From assembly GCA_015146655.1 (NCBI GenBank), contig VKHL01000145.1, forward strand, positions 1 through 64,000: a stretch of DNA of 64,000 bases, written 5' to 3'. Within the stretch, counting starts at the first letter, position 1; each line of letters starts with the position of its first letter. The notes beneath the pieces were generated by a model. That model was given only the letters and a program-made list of their open reading frames with translations, made no database searches and had not been told where the DNA came from. This DNA is from Ochromonas danica. Its lineage: Eukaryota > Sar > Chrysophyceae > Chromulinales > Chromulinaceae. Of the stretch, positions 10,258-20,999 are shown in pieces. A program made the translations under genes and the position numbers.

Positions 10258-10726
10258 CTTGATAGTGGGGTGGTCCATGGCCGTGGCTCGGTCTTGGGAC
10301 TTTCAGGCCATATCTCACTCATTTAATGCCACGTGGCCGCCATGGCCTAGGCCTTGTATCAGGCCATAGGCCCGAAATGGCCTGCCAAAGATGCGACTTT
10401 TGAAAGATCAAAGTCGACAATACAGGTTTTAAACTATCAAACCTTTGGAACATGGCCTGAGACCAATGGCCCAATTCCAGGACATGGTATAGGACAGATG
10501 GCGGCATGGCCTAGATGGCGTGTGGCTTGGAGCCACCCTACTAGGGCCCTCTCGCCCAGATCTGGGCACCCCTAGGCCCACTGCATTCACCACACAGAAA
10601 GCCAGATTACCGGAAAGGCGCCAGATTACCAGATCGGGCCCCACTGTGGAAACGCAGGCCCATGGGCCTATGGGCGCCCAAATAGGCCCAAGGGCCTGGA
10701 ACCACCCTACACCCTACTTGATAGTG
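10258..10726. mobile_element. GGCC-rich non-autonomous element with 10-bp direct repeats (MITE-like)
   Basis: A GC-rich island, full of ATGGCC/AGGCC/GGGCC words, interrupts AT-richer flanks between A2 and A3. It is bounded by the direct repeat CTTGATAGTG at 10258-10267 and 10717-10726, which looks like a target-site duplication. Just inside are imperfect inverted ends: GGGGTGGTCCATGGCC on the left, and on the right GGCCTGGAACCACCCTACA, whose complement reads GTAGGGTGGTTCC. A second GGAGCCACCCTACTAGGG copy lies inside at about 10530, so the element may be composite. It has no coding capacity. The direct repeat could also be chance, but its position and the inverted ends argue for insertion. 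Confidence 0.6.
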
Positions 10727-11072
10727 TCTAGAGCTACTGCTGTTATTGGCAGACTTAAGAAGGTTGGTTGTGATGGAGTGGATAAGACCTCTCATTGCGC
10801 AGCACTTCCATCGACCTGTTAATGGATGTTTATCATTACAGTACACGCAAGCCACTAATACATCAACAGCAGTGAAAGTCCGATAAGTTGTAGCTTTTAA
10901 GACCAACATGAGGTAACGACTTAACAGTGTCACTCAACTGTCACGATAACTCTCAGTACAGCTTTATTGAATGTTGAATCACAGCCAAGTTCTCTCAATT
11001 TAAAGCAATTAAATCTAAGCATATTAAAACCAGTCGACGACGAACGTAAGCAAGCAATACGTTGCGTACGAG

Positions 11073-14000
11073 TTACTTGGCCGCTGGACAGTTTTTCAAC
11101 AAATCAAGAAGATAGTCATGGCCAGCATCCTTTGCCAACGCGTAAGCTGAGTGACCATCCTGTCCACAACATCACCATCAACATCATCAACAACAACTCA
11201 TCGACTCATTCATAACTGCCTACCTCATCCAACACATCGCATTGAGCTCCCAAATCAAGTAGATATCGAAGAAGCTTCTTGTCGCCTCGCTTTGCAGCCA
11301 TATGCACAACTGTTTGTTTCTCCGCCTTCACAGCAATAACCATCGCATTCATTACTTGTAACAGCATCAACCAATACGCACACTTTTACAGTAGACACTT
11401 ACCCAACTTGCTTGATTAATGTTTGCTCCCGCTTCAAGAAGCACCTCAACCATATCAATATTTCCCTTCTGAACTGCAAGGTGCAAAGGTGTGAAGCCAA
11501 GCTAACAGTACAAAACAACACAACATCCCGCAACATCACACACAGAGATATCCACACATTAACTCACAGAAACACAACACAATTAGACAGCATAGTAGAC
11601 TCACTTTGTTGAACATATCCTTCCTCGCACCACGTTGACACAGACTTTGCACGACCGTCACCATGTTCTGCTCGGTGGCATAGTGCAACGTGGTATTGCC
11701 CCACTAATCCACATACTTTCGATTAGCCTCGAAAACCTTTCCATATACCAAAAAAGAGTCCACACTTACCATATCGATGATATCCACGTTCACTGCCTCC
11801 GACATCAATAACAACAACTCTGCCACAGAAGAACATCCTTGATTTATGGCATAGAACAATGCACTTTTACCATGCTATATAGAAACATTACACATCACAC
11901 ACCACACACACCATAAGCACCTTGGTGTCACTCATCCACCATATCTGCCATACGCTGCACAATAATCCAATACCCGCACATACCTGCTCTTTGGCATTCA
12001 CATCCGCAGATCGTGCTATCAACAACTCCGCTACTTCCTTGCGACATTCATGTGCCGCATAGTGCAAAGCTGTGTGCTTGTCCTAACATCAACATCCACA
12101 ATCACACCATCAACTGTGGCAAACACATGAAACATCTCATACTATGGCACTCACCGTATCCACTTGATCAACATTCGACCCAGATTCTAGCAGCAAACGT
12201 GCAACTTCCAAATAGCCTTGGTGAGATGCCAAATGCAGAGCTGTCTTTCCCCCCTACAAGACCATAAACACACAACCATAATCCAGTCATTCACTCTATC
12301 ACTCACCACCTGCACGATAATACGGAAGTGCATTGAGGATCGACGGAAGCATTACCTGGCCCACAGCATTCACATCCGCAGATCGTGCTATCAACAACTC
12401 CACTACTTCCTTGTGGCATCCATGTACCGCATAGTGCAAAGCTGTGTGGTTGCCCTAACATCAACATCCACAATCACACCATCAACTGTGGCAAACACGT
12501 GAAACATCTCATACTATGGCACTCACCGTATCCACTTGATCAACATTCGACCCAGATTCTAGCAGCAAACGTGCAACTTCCAAATAGCCTTGGTGAGATG
12601 CCAAATGCAGAGCTGTCTTTCCCCCCTACAAGACCATAAACACACAACCATAATCCAGTCATTCACTCTATCACTCACCACCTGCATGATAATGTGGCAA
12701 TGCATCAAGGATAGACAGAAACATTAACTGATGCAATACCTCATCCCTGACTGTCATATTCCTCAAGCCACATCGCCAAAGTTCTTCCAATCGAGTTAAG
12801 TTATTGCTCTTCACAGCTGAAAATAGATTGTCTTGCTTCTTCCAACCCAGAACAGCCAAACAACCAAAGAAGATCAGTCGCGATGGAGTGGTTGCTAAAG
12901 TACGATAATGATCGAAAGTATGCCTACCTGGATATCTTCATCGCTGCAACCATCATCTCTTGCACCTCCCCCAGACAATGGTGGGGCATCTGAGATCTGA
13001 TTGCTCACCTCCAATGCAGGAGCTTGATCACTCGGGAAAGATGAGGATTCAGCAGATGCTGATTGCGACAAACCGTCTCCCTGAACAACATATTTAATAC
13101 ACACAATTCGAAAAGCAACGGCATAATTGAAATAGTGTCGCACAGTGATTGCATCCCTCACAGACAATACCCTTACCTTGTGATCATTCTCACTCTTGTC
13201 CTGGCCCAGTTTATTCTCGTCATTCATAGAACTCGTCCAGTGGTTGTTCTCGTTGTGATGGTTGTCCTCGTCCACCACCGACAAGACCCTCTGACCTTCG
13301 TCATTGTTGCTGGATGCAACCTCTCCAGACAAACTCACCTCTGCATGCTCATTGCTGAGATCGACTGCTTCACTAGAGAGCTTAACTCCTGCGGTGTTCA
13401 CTCCAGACCATTCGCTTTCAGCTGAGCTATCAGTATCATTGGCGCCAATTGTATGGCGGTCACTCCGGGGTTTCTTCTCGTCGTTCATCTCTTCAGACAT
13501 TTCGTGTTTTGCCCCAGTTTCCTTATATGTCATAAGTATGACATTTTCTGTTGGGATATTCTCCATAGGGTTATATTTTACGATGTGTTGTGTTTGTCTC
13601 AGCACAGAGGATCTGATATCATGAGAGGAATAAAATACCACTACCACAACTGCGAGAATGGCACACAAGATCATCAACCGCCAACTTACAAGTTCCACAA
13701 CCAAACGCCAGATTTTTCCCGCATGGTTGTCAGGGACTCCTACAAGCTCAGCTCGCAATTCATTTAGACGGGTAGTATAATCATTGATTATTGTCTGATC
13801 TAGGACTGGACGATTATTGGCATGGTTATAGTTATAGAGAAGCTGTTCGATAGATCTCAACAACACTCCTATCTCGTTGAGGGTATTAACAGGGTAGTTA
13901 GCTGCAGGATCTATTAAAAGGATCCTCAAGTGATTTATCGTCTCTCGGAACTCATCGAAGATCAGCGGTGCCCGTTGTTCGGGAGGGAGCCAATTAGCTT

Positions 14001-14079
14001 GAATGTATAGGAACTCATTGACTTCCTTTTCTATCTGATTTATGGATGCTCGTAGGTCCCGGAGTGTGGTAGCATTCAT
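11073..14079 (-). CDS. Ankyrin-family member A3: membrane-anchored ankyrin-repeat protein with rearranged exons
   Basis: Exon 1 (13177-14079) starts at MNATTLRDL. It has the N-terminal domain, one membrane segment (LMILCAILAVVVVVFY) and the acidic linker. A roughly 95-nt intron (GTAAGG...TTCAG) separates exon 2 (12928-13080), which ends DDGCSDEDIQ. The cap exon (about 12748-12840, DNLFSAVKSNNLTRLEE) follows. This member lacks the LLHHSVW repeat found in A2, A4 and A5. Instead, the GKTALHLASHQGY exon occurs twice (about 12155-12256 and 12527-12628). Between the copies is a mosaic exon (about 12356-12454) that starts like the HTALHYA repeat and ends NAVGQ like the missing one. The remaining ankyrin exons and a final exon, GQDGHSAYALAKDAGHDYLL, follow, with a stop at 11073. 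The C-terminus (NCPAAK) is shorter than in A4 and A5. Confidence 0.75.
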
Positions 14080-14123
14080 TGTTTTGTTTATTGTTTGCTT
14101 TGTTTAGAGAACACATACTAAGG

Positions 14124-14159
14124 AATTACACTAATTACTGGAGAATTACACTATTTGTG
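14124..14159 (-). promoter_or_regulatory. Conserved upstream element of A3 (AATTACACTA repeat)
   Basis: A 36-bp block containing AATTACACTAATTACT and then GAGAATTACACTATTTG lies about 45 bp upstream of the A3 start codon. It holds two copies of AATTACACTA, with sense ATAGTGTAATT on the coding strand. The same block recurs before A4 and A5 at a similar distance. Conservation in all three, while flanking sequence differs, suggests a core promoter or factor site. The role is inferred from position. Confidence 0.5.
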
Positions 14160-14269
14160 AGTGGTGTTAGCTAGTATGTTAAGTTCTAGAGTTAGAGTTA
14201 GACTTTGCCACTTCTCGATGGATTATCACCGCATGGAATAGAGCAGTAGCTTTGCTGTACTCATTTCCT

Positions 14270-14520
14270 TTTGTTTGATTGTTCGCGTGAAGCAGCACAG
14301 AAACACACGGACATACAGATCATACATGACCTACAGCCTCTTCCCAACAGTGTGTGTCACACATGGTCTAGAACAACCTCCAATACCTCATACATCTTGT
14401 TAATACCCACTAGGTTGTCTGACAGCAACGCTCTTCAAAGCTCTCCACCCTTTACAGAGTTCAATTGATTCGACCCAATCTATTCACATCCAACAAACAC
14501 AAACATCATTCCTACATCAT
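14270..14520. repeat. 3'-flanking block of A4, duplicated behind A5 at about 17600-17867
   Basis: From about 14310 to the A4 stop and beyond, the sequence matches 17670-17867 almost base for base; ACAGATCATACATGACC through ACATCATGGCGAAGG is the same. The two blocks contain the 3' ends of A4 and A5 and so date the duplication of these two genes. Upstream of the identical part, the A5 copy carries about 90 extra bases (around 17505-17595). Confidence 0.75.
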
Positions 14521-17310
14521 GGCGAAGGAATCATAAATGAGAAAACTCGTAAAACCACTAACAGATTGTGAAGACTTGCGATTAGCAGCCGCTGGACACT
14601 TTTTCAACAAATCAAGAAGATAGTCATGGCCAGCATCCTTTGCCAACGCGTAAGCTGAGTGACCATCCTGTCCACAACATCACCATCAACATCATCAACA
14701 ACAACTCATCGACTCATTCATAACTGCCTACCTCATCCAACACATCGCATTGAGCTCCCAAATCAAGTAGATATCGAAGAAGCTTCTTGTCGCCTCGCTT
14801 TGCAGCCATATGCACAACTGTTTGTTTCTCCGCCTTCACAGCAATAACCATCGCATTCATTACTTGTAACAGCATCAACCAATACGCACACTTTTACAGT
14901 AGACACTTACCCAACTTGCTTGATTAATGTTTGCTCCCGCTTCAAGAAGCACCTCAACCATATCAATATTTCCCTTCTGAACTGCAAGGTGCAAAGGTGT
15001 GAAGCCAAGCTAACAATACAAAACAACACAACATCCCGCAACATCACACACAGAGATATCCACACATTAACTCACAAAACACAACGCAATTAGACAGCAT
15101 AGTAGACTCACTTCGTTGAAGATATCCTGTCTCGAACCATCTTGACATAGACTTTGCACGACCGTCACCATGTTCTGCTCGGTGGCATAGTGCAACGCAG
15201 TGTAGCCCCACTAATCCACATACTTTCGATTTGCCTCGAAAACCTTTCTATATACCAAAATAAGATATTCAACACTTACCATATCGATGATACCGATGTT
15301 CACTGCCTTCGATTTTAACAACAACTCTGCCACAGAAGAACATCCTCGATTTATGGCATAGAACAATGCACTTTGACCATGCTATACAGAAATATTACAC
15401 ATCACACACACCACACACACCATAAGCACCTTGGTGTCACTCATCCACCATATCTGCCATACGCTGCACAATAATCCAATACCCGCACATACCTGCTCTT
15501 TGGCATTCACATCCGCAGATCGTGCTATCAACAACTCCGCTACTTCCTTGCGACATTCATGTGCCGCATAGTGCAAAGCTGTGTGCTTGTCCTAACATCA
15601 ACATCCACAATCACACCATCAACTGTGGCAAACACGTGAAACATCTCATACTATGGCACTCACCGTATCCACTTGATCAACATTCGACCCAGATTCTAGC
15701 AGCAAACGTGCAACTTCCAAATAGCCTTGGTGAGATGCCAAATGCAGAGCTGTCTTTCCCCCCTGCAAGACCATAAACACACAACCATAATCCAGTCATT
15801 CACTCTATCACTCACCACTTGCATGATAATGCGGCAATGCATCAAGGATAGACAGAAGCATTACCTGGTCCACCGCATTCACTTCCGCACCATGGTTGAT
15901 CAGAAAACTTGCTATTGTTGTATTGCTATTTTGCCATACTGAGTGATGCAAGAGAGAGTTTCCGTCCTACATAACCATAGCATATACATCAGACATTAAA
16001 TGCACTAGAAGTACGTTATGCATCAGTAGCTATTGGCATTATGCGCATTATAATAACTCGCAGGCAAATACTGCACTGATGCAATACCTCATCCCTGACT
16101 GTCATATTCCTCAATCCACATCGCCAAAGTTCTTCCAATCGAGTTAAGTTATTGCTCTTCACAGCTGTGAATAGATTGTCTTGCTTCTTCCAACCCAGAA
16201 CAACAGAACAACCAAAGAAGATCAGACACTATGAAGTGGTTGTTAAGGTACGATAATGATCGAAAGTATGCCTACCTGGATATCTTCATCGCTACAACCA
16301 TCATCTCTTGCACCTTCCCCAGACAATGGTGGCGAGGGGTTAGCTTCGCCTTGGTTATTCTCGTCATTCATAGAACTCGTCCAGTGGTTGTTCTCGTTGT
16401 GATGGTTGCCCTCGTCCACCACCGACAAGACCCTCTGACCTTCGTCATTGTTGCTGGATGCAACCTCTCCAGACAAACTCACCTCTGCATGCTCATTGCT
16501 GAGATCGACTGCTTCACTAGAGAGCTTAACTCCTGCGGTGTTCACTCCAGACCATTCGCTTTCAGCTGAGCTATCAGGATCATTGGCGCCAATTGTATGG
16601 CGGTCACTTCGGGGTTTCTTCGGGTCGTTCATCTCTTCAGACATTTCGCGTTTTACCTCAGCTTCCTTATATTTCCAAGACCTGGAGAATGGTTCTGCAT
16701 CCATCTCATTTGTGTAATATTCAATGAAATTTTGTATTAGGCTCAGAAAAGAGGGTCTAATGGGATAGGAGTAAAACCGTGTGTCTATATGTTCTGAAGG
16801 AATGAAACTGGCCCCTAAAGTTACGCCATCATTTCGTGGTCTCAGAAAAGAGGATATGAATGTCACTGCCAGAACTGTGAGAATGACCCGCACAATCGTC
16901 AAACACCAACTTCCAGATTCATTGTCAGCATGGACTTCAGCAAACTCGCCTTGCAAATGGTTGTCAGGGACTCCTACAAGCTCAGCTCGCAATTCATTTA
17001 GACGGGTAGTATAATCATTGATTATTGTCTGATTTAGGTCTGGAGGATCATTGGCATGGTTATAGTTATAGAGAAGCTGTTCGATAGATCCCAACAACAC
17101 TCCTATCTGATTGAGGATACGAGCAGGGTAGTTAGCTGCATGAACACCCAAAACGATCCTCAAGTCATTTATCGTCTCTCGGAACTGTGCGAAGTTCAGT
17201 TGTTCGTCTGGGACCCAATCAGCTTGAATTTGGAGGAGGTCGTTAATCTCGTTCTCTATCTGATTTATGCATGCTGGTAGGTTCTGGAGTGCAGCAGGAT
17301 TCAGATTCAT
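14512..17310 (-). CDS. Ankyrin-family member A4: membrane-anchored ankyrin-repeat protein
   Basis: Exon 1 (16276-17310) opens at MNLNPAALQN. It contains the helical N-terminal domain (IENEINDLLQIQADW, FRETINDLRIV, RLNELRAELVGVPDN), a membrane segment (LTIVRVILTVLAVTFIS) and an acidic Ser/Asn-rich linker ending DDGCSDEDIQ at a GTAGGC donor. Then come the cap exon (about 16088-16190) and ankyrin exons near 15866-15970, 15664-15765, 15494-15590, 15281-15382, 15112-15210, 14911-15008 and 14735-14830. The last exon reads GQDGHSAYALAKDAGHDYLL and ends in KSSQSVSG...FAMM with a stop at 14512. The C-terminal tail is shared with A5 and absent in A3. Topology (which side the ankyrins face) cannot be told from sequence. 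Confidence 0.78.
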
Positions 17311-17354
17311 TGCTTTGATATCCCCAATTGCAGTCTTCGGTCTGCTTCATAAGT

Positions 17355-17390
17355 AATTACACTAATTACTGGAGAATTACACTATTTGTG
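17355..17390 (-). promoter_or_regulatory. Conserved upstream element of A4 (AATTACACTA repeat)
   Basis: The same 36-bp block as before A3 (AATTACACTAATTACT, then GAGAATTACACTATTTG), about 45 bp upstream of the A4 start. It is identical to the A3 copy over its length while the flanks differ. Confidence 0.5.
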
Positions 17391-17858
17391 CTGCTTTGTA
17401 CTAGACTACAGCAATGGTGTAAACTTGTAATCGTTAAGTTCTAGAGTAAGAACTTGCCACTTCTCAATGGATTACCACTGCATGGAATAGAGCAGTGGCT
17501 TTGCAGTCGCAAGTATTTTAATCATCAGTCACTGCTATTTCTACTAAAGTTACCATTCTTTAAACTCATTCATCACAGTCTATTTTGGTGACTTCCTTTT
17601 GCTTGATTGTTCTCGTGGAGCAGCACAGAAACACAGAGACCTAGATACACCCATGGACATTACAGATCATACATGACCTACAGCCTCTTCCCAACAGTGT
17701 GTGTCACACATGGTCTAGAACAACCTCCAATACCTCATACATCTTGTTAATACCCACTAGGTTGTCTGACAGCAACGCTCTTCAAAGCTCTCCACCCTTT
17801 ACAGAGTTCAATTGATTCGACCCAATCTATTCACATCCAACAAACACAAACATCATTC

Positions 17859-20553
17859 CTACATCATGGCGAAGGAATCATAAATGAGAAAACTCGTAAA
17901 ACCACTAACAGATTGTGAAGACTTGCTATTGCCAGCCGCGACACACTTTTTCAACAAATCAAGAAGATAGTCATGGCCAGCATCCTTTGCCAACGCGTAA
18001 GCTGAGCGACGATCCTGTCAGCCATAATGCAATCAACAACATCACCATCAACATCATCAACAACAACATATCCACTCATTCATAACTACCTACCTCATCC
18101 AACACATCGCATCGAGCTCCCAACTCAAGTAGATACCGAAGAAGCTTCTTGTCGCCTCGCTTTGCAGCCATATGCACAACTGTTTGTTTCTCCGCCTTCA
18201 CAGCAATAACCATCGCATTCATTACTTGTAACAGCATCAACCAATACGCACACTTTTACAGTAGACACTTACCCAACTTGCTTGATTAATGTTTGCTCCC
18301 GCTTCAAGAAGCACCTCAACCATATCAATATTTCCCTTCTGAACTGCAAGGTGCAAAGGTGTGAAGCCAAGCTAACAGTACAAAACAACACAACATCCCG
18401 CAACATCACACACAGAGATATCCACACATTAACTCACAGAAACACAACACAATTAGACAGCACAGTAGACTCACTTCGTTGAAGATATCCTTCCTCGCGC
18501 CACCTGCACACAGGCTTTGCACGACCGACACCATGTTCTGCTCGGTGGCATAGTGCAACGCAGTGTAGCCCCACTAATCCACATACTTTCGATTAGCCTC
18601 TAAAACCTTTCCATATACGAAAAAAGAGTCCATACTTACCATATCGATGATATCCACGTTCACTGCCTCCGACATCAATAACAACTCTGCCACAGAAGAA
18701 CATCCTCGATTTATGGCATAGAACAATGCACTTTGACCATGCTATATAGAAACATTACACATCACACACCACACACACCATAAGCACCTTGGTGTCACTC
18801 ATCCACCATATCTGCCATACGCTGCACAATAATCCAATACCCGCACATACCTGCTCTTTGGCATTCACATCCGCAGATCGTGCTATCAACAACTCCGCTA
18901 CTTCCTTGCGACATTCATGTGCCGCATAGTGCAAAGCTGTGTGCTTGTCCTAACATCAACATCCACAATCACACCATCAACTGTGGCAAACACATGAAAC
19001 ATCTCATACTATGGCACTCACCGTATCCACTTGATCAACATTCGACCCAGATTCTAGCAGCAAACGTGCAACTTCCAAATAGCCTTGGTGAGATGCCAAA
19101 TGCAGAGCTGTCTTTCCCCCCTACAAGACCATAAACACACAACCATAATCCAGTCATTCACTCTATCACTCACCACCTGCATGATAATACGGCAGTGCTT
19201 TGAGGATCGACTGAAGCATACCTGGCCCACCGCATTCACTTCCGCACCATGGTTGATCAGAAAACTTGCTATTGTTGTATTGTTATTTTGCCACACTGAG
19301 TGATGCAAGAGAGAGTTTCCGTCCTACATAACCATAGCGTATACATCAGACATTAAATGCACTAGAAGTACGTTATGCATCAGTAGCTATTGGCATTATG
19401 CGCATTATAATAACTCGCAGGCAAATACTGCACTGATGCAATACCTCATCCCTGACTGTCATATTCCTCAATCCACATCGCCAAAGTTCTTCCAATCGAG
19501 TTAAGTTATTGCTCTTCACAGCTGTGAATAGATTGTCTTGCTTCTTCCAACCCAGAACAACAGAACAACCAAAGAAGATCAGACACTATGAAGTGGTTGT
19601 TAAGGTACGATAATGATCGAAAGTATGCCTACCTGGATATCTTCATCGCTACAACCATCATCTCTTGCACCTTCCCCAGACAATGGTGGCGAGGGGTTAG
19701 CTTCGCCTTGGTTATTCTCGTCATTCATAGAACTCGTCCAGTGGTTGTTCTCGTTGTGATGGTTGCCCTCGTCCACCACCGGCAAGACCCTCTGACCTTC
19801 GTCATTGTTGCTGGATGCAACCTCTCCAAACAAACTCACATCTTCATGGAATGGAAGGGTTGAACGCTTATTTGTGCCTCCCACCATTCCGTGTTTACGG
19901 CGGACACGTCGGGGTCCCTTCACATAGTTCTTCTCTTCAAACAAATCCTTTACTCCAGTTTCCTTATTTTTCGAAGGCATGAGGATCTTATCTGAAGTGT
20001 ATTGTTTGATGACATTTTGTATTGGGCTTAGAAAAGAGGATCTGAAAAGATTGGAGCCAATCGCTGTAGGGTCCACTGTGATATCTTGTGTTGGTCTCAG
20101 AAGAGAGGATAGGACAACATGGGAGCAATATGTCACTGCCACAACTGCGAGAACGATCCGCAAGATCGTCAACCACCAACTTCCAGCTTCATTGCCCGCA
20201 TGGTTGTCAGGGACTCCTACAAGCTCAGCTCGCAACCTTGTTAGATCGATAACATAATCATTGATCATTGTCTGATTTAGGTCTGGAGGATCATTGGAAT
20301 GGTTTTTGTCATGGAAATGTCGCTCGATAGATCTCAACAACACCCCTATCTCGTTGATGGTATCAACAGGGTGGTTAGCTGCATGAACACCCAAAACGAT
20401 CCTCAAGTCATTTATCGTCTCTCGGAACTGTGCGAAGTTCAGTTGTTCGTCTGGGACCCAATCAGCTTGAATTTGGAGGAGGTCGCTAATCTCGTTCTCT
20501 ATCTGATTTATGCATGCTAGTAGGTCCTGGAGTGCAGCAGGATTCAGATTCAT
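17859..20553 (-). CDS. Ankyrin-family member A5: membrane-anchored ankyrin-repeat protein
   Basis: Exon 1 (19633-20553) starts at MNLNPAALQDL. It carries the family N-terminal domain, a membrane segment (LTILRIVLAVVAVTYCSHVV) and a linker whose middle differs from A4 (an EEKNYVKGPRRVRRKH basic patch) before rejoining it at EVASSNNDEGQ. The cap exon is at about 19447-19540. Ankyrin exons are near 19222-19325, 19020-19120, 18850-18945, 18640-18740, 18470-18570, 18270-18370 and 18090-18190. The C-terminal exon ends with stop at 17859. From the end of the linker to the second ankyrin exon, A5 is almost identical to A4, including introns. A frame extension upstream of 20553 begins only with TTG, so the ATG is preferred. 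Confidence 0.78.
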
Positions 20554-20609
20554 TGCTTTGATATCTCCCAATTGCAATCTTCGATCTACGATGTTGCAGC
20601 TTTATAAGT

Positions 20610-20644
20610 AATTACACTAATTACTAGAGAATTACACTATTTGT
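20610..20644 (-). promoter_or_regulatory. Conserved upstream element of A5 (AATTACACTA repeat)
   Basis: The third copy of the array's upstream block, differing from the others by about one base (ACTAGAGAATT instead of ACTGGAGAATT). It lies about 57 bp upstream of the A5 start codon. Confidence 0.5.
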
Positions 20645-20999
20645 CAAGCCGCGAACACTTCCAGACTTCCTTGACAGCAGCTCCTACAACAAGTAACCAA
20701 GAATGCAAATCAATCTTGTTCAACTGTCGTCATGACAACAAAAATCATCATTTACCGATCTACCTGATCAAAACAATTTGATTGAAGCCCTTTACTTGAA
20801 GCAGCAAGGTGAACAAGATGGACAGAGTCAATAGAAACATCATAGCTGATTTCTGGTTGACATTTAGTGCTATACCTTTACTTGACATCCCCTCGTGCTG
20901 AGTCATGGTGTGAGTTCATGGTATCAAGTATGATCAAGCACCAGACAGGCCAGGCCACCAACTCAGTCGATTAAGAATTTAAAGGCACCATCAAGAACA

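Noticed and set aside
10043-10933. Several open frames through the GGCC-rich island, including a 108-codon one.
   Set aside because: GC-rich sequence is poor in stops. The frames cross the apparent element boundaries and show no domain.
7822-19134. A plus-strand 84-codon frame beginning MLSTTPLLPCDIH recurs almost unchanged at 7822, 12013, 12385, 15522 and 18880.
   Set aside because: It is antisense to the ankyrin exons and their introns. Its conservation follows from the duplication of those genes, and it spans what are exon and intron on the other strand.
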